64,000 nt of DNA from NCBI RefSeq assembly GCF_000171615.1, contig NZ_ABFU01000028.3, positions 5,386 through 69,385 of the forward strand. Direction: 5' to 3'. Numbering within the stretch: the stretch's first letter is position 1; every line of letters starts with the position of its first letter. The translations under genes and the position numbers were made by a program. Origin of the DNA: Bacillus coahuilensis m4-4 (GTDB lineage: Bacteria > Bacillota > Bacilli > Bacillales > Bacillaceae_K). This document shows positions 1-9,216 of the stretch, one piece after another. The notes under the pieces were generated by a model. It did no database searches. It saw only the letters and a program-made list of their open reading frames with translations, and had not been told where the DNA came from.

Positions 1-41
1 CTTCCATCCGAATACGTATAGACTTTTTTCATTTCTTCCAT
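1..41 (-). CDS. 5' end of an unidentified gene (partial)
   Basis: Only the first 13 codons lie in the window. The reading begins MEEMKKVYTYSDG and has a good ribosome site (AAAAAGGAG, then seven bases before the ATG at 41). It is divergent from the methyltransferase gene at 108. Too little is visible to name a product. Confidence 0.5.
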   Translation of the reverse strand, partial: MEEMKKVYTYSDG

Positions 42-107
42 ATAATCACTCCTTTTTAACCATTATTTCCGATACAATAAATAATATAACAATGTCTAGG
101 GGGACTT

Positions 108-780
108 ATGGAAAATTGGATTTCTTTGTCAAAAGTAAAATGGGATAAGCAAGCGGAAAATTGGCATCAGCGATCAAAATCTATGTGGAAGAATGGAAGT
201 AGAAGTAAGATTATTCCGTTTTTTATGAAACATGTTTCAATAGGATCTACCATTGTAGATTTAGGATGCGGGGATGGTTATGGAACTTATCTACTCAGAA
301 GTCAAGGATATGTTGCTACTGGAATGGACTTTTCAGATGAGATGATTATGATTGCTAAATCACAAGAGGGAGAAGGTCTGTCCTATCTTACAGGAGATTT
401 GATGAACCTACCCCTTAAAAAAGGGGGAATTTCATGCGGCATTAACAGTCAACTCATTAGAGTGGACTCCTGACCCTCTTGTTGCTATAGGGAATGTACG
501 TGAAATACTTAAAGACAATGGATACTACTTAGCGAGTATACTAGGACCAACTGCTTCACCTAGAAAAAATAGTTTTGATCGTCTGGTTGGGAAAACGGCT
601 GTCTGTCATACCATGATGCCATGGGAATTTAGAGAACTAATGCAAATGAATGGGTTTACATTAATTGATCAAGATTATGTGTGGAAACAAGATTTTAATG
701 AGAAATTATCCGTTTCATTGCCAGTAGACTTGAAGGAAGCCCTATCATTTTCAACGATTTATTTGTTTCAAAAATCTTAG
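108..780 (+). CDS. class I SAM-dependent methyltransferase (frame-interrupted)
   Basis: Predicted cytosolic methyltransferase that uses S-adenosylmethionine; the substrate is unknown. The SAM-binding motif I, IVDLGCGDGYGTYLL, lies at about residues 48-62, followed by an acidic motif II region (GMDFSDEM) and LTGDLMNLPLKKG. The frame breaks in the A6G5 run at 416-426. With one base fewer the protein continues as EFHAALTVNSLEWTPDPL and runs to the TAG at 778-780, giving about 223 aa, a normal size for the family. The ATG at 108 follows a GGGGGA ribosome site. The upstream gene is divergent and the AIM24 gene follows 24 bases later. Family membership is secure; the target could be a small molecule, RNA or protein. 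Confidence 0.8.
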
Positions 781-804
781 AATTATTTAAAAGGAGAGGG
801 AAGA

Positions 805-1503
805 ATGGAAAGAAAGTATTCAATTGAGCAGTTTATAGAGAATACACAAGAGCGTGACAAAGGCCAGGGGTTATTTGAATTAGAAACAGAAAGACTACTT
901 GAAATCAATTTAGAGGATGCTATTCTTGCTAAAGCAGGGGCAATGGTTGCTTATAAAGGACATGTAAAATTTGAACGTCAAGGGGTTTTAGAGCAAGGGA
1001 TTGGAAAGCTATTCAAAAAGGCATTAACAGGAGAGGGAACTTCATTAATGTATGCTAGGGGACATGGAAAGCTATATTTAGCAGATCAAGGAAAAAAGAT
1101 TTCTATCCTTGAGTTAAGTCAAGATTCATTATATGTTAATGGTAACGATATCTTGGCGTTCGAATCTAATATACAATGGGATATTAAGTTTATGAGAAAA
1201 GTGGCGGGTATATTATCAGGAGGATTGTTTCATGTGAAATTAGAGGGAAGTGGTTTGGTAGCGATTACTTCACATTACGAACCTCTAACGTTAAAGGTAA
1301 CGCAAAATGAACCCGTATTTACAGACCCGAACGCTACAGTTGCATGGTCTGGAAACTTAACACCTGAGTTTGTTACCGATATTTCGTTAAAAACATTTAT
1401 CGGAAGATCTAGTGGAGAGTCAGTTCAAATGAAATTTCAAGGGGACGGTTTTGTTGTTGTTCAACCCTTTGAAGAAGTATATATGAACCAACAAAATGGT
1501 TAA
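805..1503 (+). CDS. AIM24 family protein
   Basis: A 232-aa protein of the AIM24 (formerly DUF124) family, beta-rich proteins related to the tubby-like fold. Recognised by the pattern EDAILAKAGAMVAYKGHVKF near residues 38-57, the glycine-rich LFHVKLEGSGLVAITSHYEP, and the C-terminal VQMKFQGDGFVVVQPFEE. The bacterial members have no settled biochemical role. There is no signal peptide or membrane segment, so it is probably cytosolic. AGGAGAGGGAAGA precedes the ATG. It may be cotranscribed with the methyltransferase just upstream, but nothing links the two functionally. Confidence 0.85.
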   Translation: MERKYSIEQFIENTQERDKGQGLFELETERLLEINLEDAILAKAGAMVAYKGHVKFERQGVLEQGIGKLFKKALTGEGTSLMYARGHGKLYLADQGKKISILELSQDSLYVNGNDILAFESNIQWDIKFMRKVAGILSGGLFHVKLEGSGLVAITSHYEPLTLKVTQNEPVFTDPNATVAWSGNLTPEFVTDISLKTFIGRSSGESVQMKFQGDGFVVVQPFEEVYMNQQNG

Positions 1504-1806
1504 GTATAGAGCAGGATTCAACACTAAGATTAGGTTGGATAAAAAGAAGTGGGATTTATCCTCTTTACCAAGTTCTACGACGTTCATAATGGAGTGAAAA
1601 GGGCATAGTTGGATATCTGTGTTTCAAAGTAGTAGATGGTTAGAAGTCTACTATATCTATTAAACCACATAGAATTAAAGGCAGTGTGGACGTATTTGGT
1701 TTAAAATTACTTCGAATGATACGAAAGCGACAGACGCACTGAATGAAAACGAACAAGTTAGTCCACATCCTGATCTTGTAGTTTTTTTGTCTTCTATTTT
1801 GAATGA

Positions 1807-1858
1807 AGGTGACTCAAAAAGGTACGTTAAAAAACGATTTTTTGAGTCACCTCTTTTC
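1807..1858. terminator. intrinsic terminator
   Basis: Perfect 14-bp stem AGGTGACTCAAAAA / TTTTTGAGTCACCT (1807-1820 with 1839-1852) followed by CTTTTCTATTTC. It lies about 300 bases after the AIM24 gene and can act on either strand. Confidence 0.6.
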
Positions 1859-1902
1859 TATTTCTTTATTTTAGAAATTTCACATCTGTTCATGTTGATT
1901 AA

Positions 1903-2087
1903 GTTGATTCTCGCTGCAAATGCGAGACTCCCTAGGGAAATAGCGGAAAAGGTGAGACCCCAAAGGGCTTAGCCCAAGGACACTGAATAGGCTTTCTCGT
2001 GTGTCACCGCCCAAATTAAATGCGTGGAATTTTATGAAGATGATCACCTCTGCCCCTGAGAATAGAGTACTTTTCGCGGAAATCAAC
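1903..2087. repeat. Bacillaceae interspersed palindromic repeat, copy 1
   Basis: The element is bounded by GTTGATT (1903-1909) and its exact inverse AATCAAC (2081-2087). Inside are the phrases GCGAGACTCC, AGCGGAAAAGGTGAGACCCC, CACCGCCC and CGCGGAAATCAAC. They match the style of the short repeats scattered between genes in many Bacillus genomes, where GACTCC...GTGAGACCCC...GCGGAAAGCG blocks lie between inverted ends. This copy is diverged. Family assignment is from memory of such sequences. Confidence 0.55.
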
Positions 2088-2160
2088 GGAGTTATTTAAA
2101 GATAATCTTTTATTGAAAAGGATCTGTTAAAGAATAATGTTGATTTTTGCTGATTACTAG

Positions 2161-2226
2161 CTGTTGATTGGAGCTAAATGGCGAAGACTCCCGCGGAAAG
2201 CGAAGTCATTTGGAGGAAATCAACAG
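2161..2226. repeat. Bacillaceae interspersed palindromic repeat, copy 2 (internally deleted)
   Basis: A short relative of the copy at 1903. It has perfect 9-bp terminal inverted repeats CTGTTGATT (2161-2169) / AATCAACAG (2218-2226). The core GCGAAGACTCCCGCGGAAAG and CGAAGTCATTTGGAG keeps the two outer arms of the element and lacks its middle. It lies 73 bases after copy 1, in the same orientation. Confidence 0.55.
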
Positions 2227-2410
2227 CGTTGTTTAACAGAGCCATTGAAAAAGAATATAGTGTACCCAATAAATTATACTTTTGGTACCCTCTTCTTTAA
2301 ATTGATGATATCATCCTAACTCATTCCCTGAGCACATATCTTATCACAGTAAAAACTTTTCCTAATACTGAGAGGTATAGTATATGAACGCTATGAAAGG
2401 AGGAACGGAA

Positions 2411-2956
2411 GTGAATGAACGAAATCTAATCACACAAATGAAACAAGGTAATACAGATGCTTTTAAGATTCTATATGAAGAACATGTAGAATACGCACTA
2501 AGAATTGCTTCAACCATCATGAAAGATCATGCTGCTGCACCTGACGTTGTTCAAGAGTCATTTATTAAAGTGTATAAAAATATCCATCAATTTGAAGTGG
2601 ATAGGCCATTTAAGCCTTGGTTTTATCAAATACTTCTGAATGAATGTAGGCGGCATATGAAGAAACATAAAAGAGTAATTCCAACAGAATTAAATGAAAA
2701 TAGAGATTTACCCCAATGTATGGATCGGTACTATGTAGAAGAATATGAGAGTCTATATCAAGCGGTTCAACAACTTGCAGATCATCAAAGAATTCCCATT
2801 ATTTTAAAATATATAGAAGACCTTACAGAAAAACAAATTGCTGAAATACTGGAGCTAAATATCAATACCATTAAATCTAGACTCTTTAAGGGAAGGAAGA
2901 AGTTAAAATATCTACTGTCACAAAGGAGGGATCATGATGAAACGCAATCTTTTTGA
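2411..2956 (+). CDS. ECF-type RNA polymerase sigma factor
   Basis: A sigma-70 family extracytoplasmic-function sigma factor of about 181 aa. Region 2 is visible as DAFKILYEEHVEYALRIA and PDVVQESFIKVYKNIHQF, then FKPWFYQILLNECRRHMK. Region 4 is LPDHQ-like ADHQRIPIILKYIEDL followed by the helix-turn-helix TEKQIAEILELNINTIKSRL. I chose GTG 2411 because AAAGGAGG lies seven bases upstream; an in-frame ATG at 2384 has no ribosome site and would put that site inside the gene. The stop overlaps the start of the anti-sigma gene at 2934, so the two are probably translationally coupled. The family normally responds to envelope stress; the regulon is unknown. Confidence 0.88.
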   Translation: MNERNLITQMKQGNTDAFKILYEEHVEYALRIASTIMKDHAAAPDVVQESFIKVYKNIHQFEVDRPFKPWFYQILLNECRRHMKKHKRVIPTELNENRDLPQCMDRYYVEEYESLYQAVQQLADHQRIPIILKYIEDLTEKQIAEILELNINTIKSRLFKGRKKLKYLLSQRRDHDETQSF

Positions 2957-3699
2957 TGAGGAAATTAGAAACCGTCTCAAAAGCGGTTCAGAAGTTACTA
3001 ATTTTAATAAGCTAAAAGATGAGATGTGGAAAAACATTGAGGCAGAAATTCAGTCAGAACCTTCTTCTAAACCATATAGTACTTTTAAAGTGCGTAAAGT
3101 TTTTTTCCGTTAGTTCTATTGTTTTAGTTTCCATTGTTATACTTTTTTTCACTATTCATGACGAAGGTCAAGCACTTGTTTCAAAAGTGAAGGATTGGTT
3201 AGTACCAGAAAAAGAAGTAACAACAGAGTTAGAAGGTCAATCAGAACAGGGGATGGTTCAACTTCAAAAGTCAAATGAAGAGTACATTATATATTTTGAT
3301 GAATCAAGATATAAATTATTAGAGGGTGAGGAAAAAGACCAAATTGTATTAAAAGAACCCTTACCTGATGAGTACCCTAAAGTACTAATGGAGATTCAAA
3401 CAATGACTACTTCTCTTGAAGATACAATTGAAACTTTGTATGAAGAAGCAATAATCTCCTATGAGGAAGTATCCCCAATATCTGATATTGAGGAGCCTTA
3501 AAAGGAAAAGAATTTAGAAGTACTGGCGGATCAGGTGGTCAGGAATGGGATGATCCAGTCATAAAAAACAATTGTTGTACCAAACCCAAATGGTGGTACT
3601 TTTGTTTTTACTCAGTATTATTTTCTTGAAGCTGCAGAAGGACACGGTGCGCGCTTTACTCAAATGTTATCAGAATTTCAACCAGTTACTAGACCCTAA
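2934..3699 (+). CDS. membrane-anchored anti-sigma factor (frame-interrupted)
   Basis: Likely anti-sigma factor for the ECF sigma factor, whose gene it overlaps by 23 bases. Residues 1-55 are cytosolic (start MMKRNLFDEEIRNRLKSGSE). One membrane segment follows (VFSVSSIVLVSIVILFF), then an outer domain ending in STGGSGGQEWDDPVI and NGGTFVFTQYYFLEAAEGHG, typical of Bacillus anti-sigma/DUF4367-like proteins. Three frame breaks, at the T7 run 3100-3106, the A-run near 3502 and the A6 run 3563-3568, split it; joined, it is about 255 aa, ending at TAA 3697-3699. The N-terminal part lacks an obvious zinc-binding HxxxCxxC motif. Role is inferred from gene order and topology. Confidence 0.7.
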
Positions 3700-3714
3700 T
3701 AAGGATACACACGT

Positions 3715-3745
3715 AAAAAGGCTCAGTAACTTACTGAGCTTTTTT
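3715..3745. terminator. intrinsic terminator
   Basis: Stem GCTCAGTA / TACTGAGC (3721-3728 with 3732-3739), A-rich before and T6 after. It serves the anti-sigma gene and lies 50 bases before the convergent yfhP stop. Confidence 0.7.
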
Positions 3746-3792
3746 GTATGGGGTGATTACTGTTACTATTCTTTGAACTAATTAACATCATT

Positions 3793-4752
3793 TCATTTAG
3801 TCTTTTTTTTATAATGAAATGGTGTATGAAACCATCCTGAATAACTAATAGGTTGTTGGCCATGTGGGAAATAGGTTAAACCCATAAAAGGGAAGAAACG
3901 CCCTTTTCTAAATCGAGTATCTATCCATCTTACTTCCCATCCGTTTTTTCTACTAACAAGCTGTGGCATAAACTTTGCACAACTGTTTAAAAAGTTTGAA
4001 ATCTCCCCATGTTCTTTACTCAACATAAAATATTGAGAAGTTTCATGTTTTTTTATTGCAGTCACAATGATTAATCGATTAAATGAATATGATCCAAAAA
4101 GAAAATCATCTTCTGTTTCAATGGTTATCTTCCATGCCCATAACACTCTGCTAGGAAGTACATTTATATATTTTGAGTTAACGAAATGGCTTTCTAAATT
4201 GCTCAAAATACGACGATGAAAATAGAAACGAACAATATAATAAACAACAATAATAGGATATATAATGGCAAAAGGCTGCCAAACTGGAATAGTTGGAACT
4301 ATAGAGAAACCAATCCCTATAATATGCAATAGAAAAATAAAACTATCAAATAAAGGAATGGCTTCTAAAGCAATCCACTTATTTGTGAAAGGCCTTAAAG
4401 CTTGGGTGCCATGAATATTAAATACATCTGAAACCACATGTATACAAACAGCTAATACAGTCCATAGAAATAAATGACTGGCAACTTGAAGCGTAGTAAA
4501 AGGAAGGAGACAAATAGTAATAAGTAAAGCCAATAAAGGTAACATTGGCAAAGAGTGAGTAAATCCTCGGTGAATAGAATAGAAAGCAGACTTTTTCTTT
4601 AATTTAGTAATATAATCAACGTCTGGAGCATTAGAACCTAAAATCGTTGCAGTATAGACTAAGGTAGCGCTGTCTGCAGCAGAAATGACAGGATCAATAA
4701 AGCTTAATGTTCCTAAGCCAATTCCTACAATGATGTGAGTACTTGTATCCAC
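3793..4752 (-). CDS. yfhP: YfhP-like membrane metal-dependent hydrolase (DUF457/YdjM family)
   Basis: A 319-aa membrane protein of the YdjM/DUF457 'membrane-bound metal-dependent hydrolase' group. It begins MDTSTHIIVGIGLGTLSFID and carries the family motifs APDVDYITKLK and HRGFTHSLPML, whose His and Asp residues are the presumed metal ligands. Several hydrophobic helices follow (LLALLITICLLPF, LFLWTVLAVCIHVVSDVFN) and a soluble C-terminal third. It matches my memory of B. subtilis YfhP in length and N-terminus. The ATG lies two bases after the ugtP stop, so the two form one transcript on the minus strand. The enzymatic activity of the family is not established. Confidence 0.82.
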   Translation of the reverse strand: MDTSTHIIVGIGLGTLSFIDPVISAADSATLVYTATILGSNAPDVDYITKLKKKSAFYSIHRGFTHSLPMLPLLALLITICLLPFTTLQVASHLFLWTVLAVCIHVVSDVFNIHGTQALRPFTNKWIALEAIPLFDSFIFLLHIIGIGFSIVPTIPVWQPFAIIYPIIVVYYIVRFYFHRRILSNLESHFVNSKYINVLPSRVLWAWKITIETEDDFLFGSYSFNRLIIVTAIKKHETSQYFMLSKEHGEISNFLNSCAKFMPQLVSRKNGWEVRWIDTRFRKGRFFPFMGLTYFPHGQQPISYSGWFHTPFHYKKKTK

Positions 4753-4753
4753 T

Positions 4754-5899
4754 CTATAAGCCTCCTCCAGTCAGAATCTGATTGGTCATCGTAATGTGGA
4801 GAATTTCTTCTACTATTCGGTCCTTTGACTTCGTTTTTGAGATACTCATTAAATTCTCCTTCATCTTATTTGATACTTCTGATGATAGGATGACCCGTTC
4901 TACTTGAGAAATGATTTCGGCTTCAGATTGGGCTAGTAAGGCAGCCCCTTTTTCGATAAAGTATTTTGCATTCTCTTTTTCTTGGCCAGGATTTGGCTTA
5001 TAAATGACTAATGGAAGAGAAGTAGCAGCCGCTTCAGTAAGTGAAATAGCCCCAGGCTTAGATACTAAACAATCGCTAATCAAAAATAGCTCGTGAATGT
5101 CATCGATATATCCAACTAAGTGCACTTGGCCAGGGTATAAAAAGGCAAGAGGTCTCAGCATATCTTCCATCTCTTTATTCTTTCCACACACAATGACAAG
5201 TTGAATTTGTTTATTCTTTGATAGTTGATGTATAATATTCTTCATGTTTGGGAGGATTCCAAGCCCTCCGCCAACGAATAGAATGGTTTTTTTTCTAGGA
5301 TGTAAACCATACTTCATTTTTAAACGATAGGAGAAATTGTGTTGATTAAACCCGTCACGAATAGGAATTCCGCTTACTGAAATGGAATGATGGTTTATTC
5401 CGTAATCCATTAATGCTTCTTTGACCTCATCAGTAGCAACAAAGTAGCGGTGGATCATAGGGTGTAACCATAGTGGGTGAACACAATAGTCAGTAATAAC
5501 TGTATAGGTTGGAATATCTACCCGTTCTTTACTTTTCAAATACGGAGCTGCTTGTAAAGGAAAAGTTGTAAGTATAACTGTAGGACGATATAACTCAATT
5601 AATTCAATTAATCGTTTTTTTCCCGCATGCTGATAAAAATAGGCTAAGCCTTTCGACGATAATTTATCTGTTCCATAGTAAAACATTTTATATAAGGGAG
5701 CGCCAAACTTCGAAAAGCTTTTTCGTAAAAGCTCTTTTGCAAAAGCATCTATTCCTGGGTAGGCTTCTCCGTACAAATCACATATATATACTTGGTCTAT
5801 GCCCTTTTGCAGAAAGCCAGTTTTTAGAGTTTGTGCCGTTTGATAATGACCGTTTCCATATTGTGCTGTTAATATGAGAACAGTAGGTTGTCTATTCAC
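4754..5899 (-). CDS. ugtP: processive diacylglycerol beta-glucosyltransferase UgtP
   Basis: Membrane-associated glycosyltransferase that moves glucose from UDP-glucose to diacylglycerol, giving the mono- and diglucosyl lipids that anchor lipoteichoic acid. The 381 aa match UgtP in length. The N-terminus VLILTAQYGNGHYQTAQTL has the MGDG-synthase GNGH signature. Further marks are VITDYCVHPLWLHP, VSGIPIRDGF, LFVGGGLGILPN, and the donor-binding SKPGAISLTEAAATSLPLV plus KPNPGQEKENAKYF, as in family GT28. Its product yfhP follows directly. In B. subtilis UgtP also links UDP-glucose level to cell size through FtsZ; whether that holds here is not visible. Confidence 0.85.
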   Translation of the reverse strand: MNRQPTVLILTAQYGNGHYQTAQTLKTGFLQKGIDQVYICDLYGEAYPGIDAFAKELLRKSFSKFGAPLYKMFYYGTDKLSSKGLAYFYQHAGKKRLIELIELYRPTVILTTFPLQAAPYLKSKERVDIPTYTVITDYCVHPLWLHPMIHRYFVATDEVKEALMDYGINHHSISVSGIPIRDGFNQHNFSYRLKMKYGLHPRKKTILFVGGGLGILPNMKNIIHQLSKNKQIQLVIVCGKNKEMEDMLRPLAFLYPGQVHLVGYIDDIHELFLISDCLVSKPGAISLTEAAATSLPLVIYKPNPGQEKENAKYFIEKGAALLAQSEAEIISQVERVILSSEVSNKMKENLMSISKTKSKDRIVEEILHITMTNQILTGGGL

Positions 5900-6136
5900 A
5901 CACCTTCCCCCTTCATACTGATTAATATAAGAATACTGTTTAATTGTTAAATGGATTTTAACTATTTAAAGAAATTTTGTAAATATTTCTTTTTAGTGTA
6001 CAGGACATTTGCTAGGAAGTTTGTAGCTTTCGAACTCTTTATTTCGACATAGCCTGAGTATTGATGCTGTATTCTGTGATTTTTTGTGGAATTTGATAGA
6101 CTAAAAGAAGGAATGTGCTTGTAAAGGAGAGTATAT

Positions 6137-6601
6137 ATGTTTGATCCAACTGCCTTTGATAATTTGAAAGTTGTATTAGAAGGAGCTATTTACGAGGAAG
6201 ATTTACTTGGGAGAATTCAGGTTGTAAACCGCCAAGATTTAATTGACCTAGCATCTTTAAATCGAACATATCGAATAGAAGTTCTATATGCATCGATCAG
6301 ATTAACCATCACTCTTTCCTCTTCTTTAGAGCTACTAAGTAATGAAATATTAGAGGTAAATGGACCGACCGGGATATATTTAACGATACAATACCACTCA
6401 CCTAACCACATGGCCCATATAGTGGAGGAACGGATTGTACATAATTGGTCAACAAGAAAATTCACGAAAAAAATTTGTATAGAAAATCAAAATACAGAAG
6501 TGACGTGGTCCTATTCATTCAAGGAAATCATAGAAGAACATATGAGTGATGAACTGATTAATATTTTTCACTTTTCTCTAGAAGTTGTGAAAATAAGATA
6601 G
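6137..6601 (+). CDS. conserved hypothetical protein
   Basis: A 154-aa acidic protein that I do not recognise. It starts MFDPTAFDNLKVVLEGAIYE after a strong AAAGGAG site, has no signal peptide, membrane segment or cysteine motif, and looks like a beta-rich soluble protein (RIEVLYASIRLTITLSSSL, GIYLTIQYHSP). It ends seven bases before the HD hydrolase gene and must be cotranscribed with it and with yfmR. A role next to YpgQ is only a guess. Confidence 0.7.
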   Translation: MFDPTAFDNLKVVLEGAIYEEDLLGRIQVVNRQDLIDLASLNRTYRIEVLYASIRLTITLSSSLELLSNEILEVNGPTGIYLTIQYHSPNHMAHIVEERIVHNWSTRKFTKKICIENQNTEVTWSYSFKEIIEEHMSDELINIFHFSLEVVKIR

Positions 6602-6607
6602 GAGTAT

Positions 6608-7246
6608 ATGATGGAAAAGTATCAACATATTTACCAAAACGTTAAGAACTATTTTGATGGAGAGGGAACTGGTCATGGCTTCGATCATATCGAACGAGTC
6701 AATCGGTTAGCTATAGAGATTTCAAAGCGAGAAGAAAGTGGAAATCTAAAAGTCATTTCATATGCTTCCCTTTTACATGATGTAACAGATGATAAAATTC
6801 GTAAGGAAGATAGTGAGAATTTTTTAAATCAATGTCTAGTAGAAAGTGATCTAACCAATGTTGAGATAAGAGTTGTAAGAGAAATCATCTCCAGTATCTC
6901 TTATAAAGGTGGAAATGGACCTAGTTTAAGGTCGATGGAAGCAATGATCGTACAAGACGCTGACAGATTAGATGCCATGGGAGCCATAGGAGTTGCACGG
7001 GCGTTCACATACGGTGGAAGTAAAGGAAGACCTCTTTTTAAAGAAGACGAAAGGCCAAGGGAGTATATGACACTAGAGGAGTATAGGAACGGAAATACAT
7101 CCACCGTTCTACATTTTTATGAAAAGTTACTTTTATTAAAAAACAAGATGAATACAGAGACGGGTAAAAGGATGGCAGAGGAACGTCACCAGTTTATGGA
7201 ACATTTTTTAAACGTATTTATTAGAGAATGGAAGGGCGAAGTATGA
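6608..7246 (+). CDS. ypgQ: HD-domain metal-dependent phosphohydrolase (YpgQ-like)
   Basis: A 212-aa HD-superfamily hydrolase; family members cleave phosphate bonds in nucleotides, and YpgQ-type enzymes are described as nucleotide pyrophosphatases. Metal ligands can be seen: H in GTGHGFDHIERV (residues 20-31), the HD pair in SLLHDVTDDK, and the distal D in VQDADRLDAMGAIGVARAF. GGSKGRPLF is typical for the YedJ/YpgQ branch. The ATG at 6608 follows AGGAGTAT; an ATG at 6611 is equally possible. The stop overlaps the yfmR start as ATGA. In B. subtilis ypgQ is next to ypgR, as it nearly is here. Confidence 0.82.
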   Translation: MMEKYQHIYQNVKNYFDGEGTGHGFDHIERVNRLAIEISKREESGNLKVISYASLLHDVTDDKIRKEDSENFLNQCLVESDLTNVEIRVVREIISSISYKGGNGPSLRSMEAMIVQDADRLDAMGAIGVARAFTYGGSKGRPLFKEDERPREYMTLEEYRNGNTSTVLHFYEKLLLLKNKMNTETGKRMAEERHQFMEHFLNVFIREWKGEV

Positions 7247-9125
7247 AAACAATTAGTATAGAGAACGTTTCTAAAACATATGGAGAAAAGCAGCTATTTC
7301 AGAAATTATCGTTAACAATCCAAGAAGGAGAAAAGATTGGCTTAATAGGTATAAATGGTACAGGAAAATCTACCTTGCTTAAAATTATCTCTGGTATTGA
7401 AGAGCCTGATGAAGGAACATTTGATCACTCAAAAGATTACCGGATAACTTATCTTTCCCAAAATCCATCTCTTGAACAGAATCTCACGATATTAGAACAG
7501 GTATATAAAAGTGATGCAGAAATCATGCGTGTGATTAGGGAGTATGAAAAATGCTTATTACAGCTTCAACAGATGCCAGAAAATGAAAGAGTACAAGAAA
7601 CTCTTTTTACACTACAGCGTGATATGGACCGGTTGAATGCATGGGATGCTAATGCTACAGCAAAGACGGTTTTATCAAAACTAGGGATCTCAAATGTAAC
7701 AACAAAAAATCAGTGAATTAAGTGGTGGACAAAAAAGAGGGTAGCTCTTGCTCAATGTCTGATAGAGAAGCCTGATTTGCTAATTCTTGATGAGCCTACC
7801 AATCACTTAGATTATGCTACTATAACATGGCTTCAAGAGTTTTTAATCCGTTATCAACAAAGCGTCTTATTTGTTACACATGACAGATATTTTCTTGATG
7901 CAGTAACGAATAGAATTATTGAACTAGATAAAGGAAGACTTTTCTCCTATAAAGGGAACTATGAAACGTTTATTGAATCGAAAACGATTCGTGAAGTAAA
8001 TGAACAAGCTTCAATGGCCAAGGCTTATAATTTATATCGTAACGAACTAAAGTGGATGAGAAGGGGAGCAAAGGCAAGAACAACAAAGCAGAAAGCTAGG
8101 ATTGATCGATTCCAAGACCTTGAAGGATCCCTTGATAACCGTACTGATGAAAATTTAGAACTAAATGTGAAAGGAGCAAGACTGGGAAAGAAAGTATTTG
8201 AATTACAAAGCGTTACAAAAAAATTCGACTCCAACATCATATTAGATGATTTTAGTTTCCTTTTTAAAAAAGGTGATAGAATTGGAATCGTAGGTGAAAA
8301 TGGTGCTGGAAAAACTACTTTCCTAAATATATTAGCAGGCTTAGAAAAAGTGAATTCAGGTGAAATAGAACGTGGTCAAACAGTGAAATTAGCCTATTAT
8401 ACTCAAGAATCTGAGGAGATTCCTGGAGAAATGCGGATGATTGATTATTTGAGGGAAACTGCTGAGGTTGTTACTCTTGATAATGGGGATGTTGTTTCTG
8501 TTTCAAATATGCTTGAACGTTTTCTTTTTCCTATGTCAACTCATGGTACTTTGATAAGAAAGCTATCTGGTGGTGAAAGAAGAAGACTTTTTCTTTTAAA
8601 ATTGTTAATGGAGAATCCCAATGTATTATTGTTAGATGAACCTACAAATGATTTAGATACACAAACCTTGACCATTTTAGAAGACTATCTACATGTGTTC
8701 CCAGGAGTTGTTATTACAGTTAGTCACGATCGATATTTCTTAGATAAAATCACCACCCAACTTTTCGTATTCAAAGGGATTGGGGCTGTAGCTTCTTATT
8801 ATGGAACGTATTCGGAATTTCTTGAAAGTGAAAAAGATGAAGAAAAGCAAAAGCCAAAAGAACTAGAAATAGATCAATCCGTCACGGTAACACCTAATAA
8901 GGAACAAAAGAAAAAGATGACGTATAAAAGAAAAAATAAGAATGGGAAACCATTGAAGCAAAGATTGAAGAAGCTGAAGTGATGTTAAAGGAGAAAGAAG
9001 AAGAGTTAAACGGGGTGGGATCTGACTTTGAAAGAGCGAATACAGTAATGTCTGAGATTTCACAATTAAATGAAGAGTTGGAGGTATTAATGGAACGCTG
9101 GGAATATTTATCTGCATTTCAATAA
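7243..9125 (+). CDS. yfmR: ABC-F ATPase YfmR, translation factor (frame-interrupted)
   Basis: A soluble tandem ABC protein without membrane part, of the ABC-F class that binds the ribosomal E site; YfmR helps relieve stalling together with EF-P. First cassette: Walker A GINGTGKSTLL, signature LSGGQ, Walker B LLILDEPTNHLD. The linker KWMRRGAKARTTKQKAR is diagnostic of the Uup/YfmR branch. Second cassette: GENGAGKTTFL, LSGGERRRL, VLLLDEPTNDLD. The C-terminal coiled coil (ETIEAKIEEAEVMLKEKEEE) lies in another frame after about 8935. Breaks: an extra A in 7704-7709 and a missing A near 7731-7736 (compensating), then a missing base near 8935. Start ATG 7243 overlaps the ypgQ stop. About 627 aa when joined. 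Confidence 0.85.
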
Positions 9126-9216
9126 CGGATAATGGGATTACGTAAAGATGTAGAATCTTTTTCATATGTGTGGTCGTATGATAAACTTAATATGTAGCTA
9201 TAGGAGGGGATCGGTT

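Larger units (their letters stand above)
1504..2383. other. 880-bp intergenic region without a supported gene
   Basis: No reading frame here has both a ribosome site and coding character. The region holds one strong terminator hairpin (1807-1852) and two copies of a palindromic Bacillaceae-type interspersed repeat (1903-2087 and 2161-2226). The first 280 bases show nothing I can identify and look like decayed sequence. Confidence 0.6.

Noticed and set aside
1787-1972. Short plus-strand reading frame (61 codons) in the repeat region
   Set aside because: It runs through a terminator hairpin and a palindromic repeat and has no ribosome site.
1880-2086. Minus-strand reading frame (68 codons) in the same region
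   Set aside because: It is made of the interspersed repeat itself; palindromic G+C-rich repeats often leave open frames on both strands.
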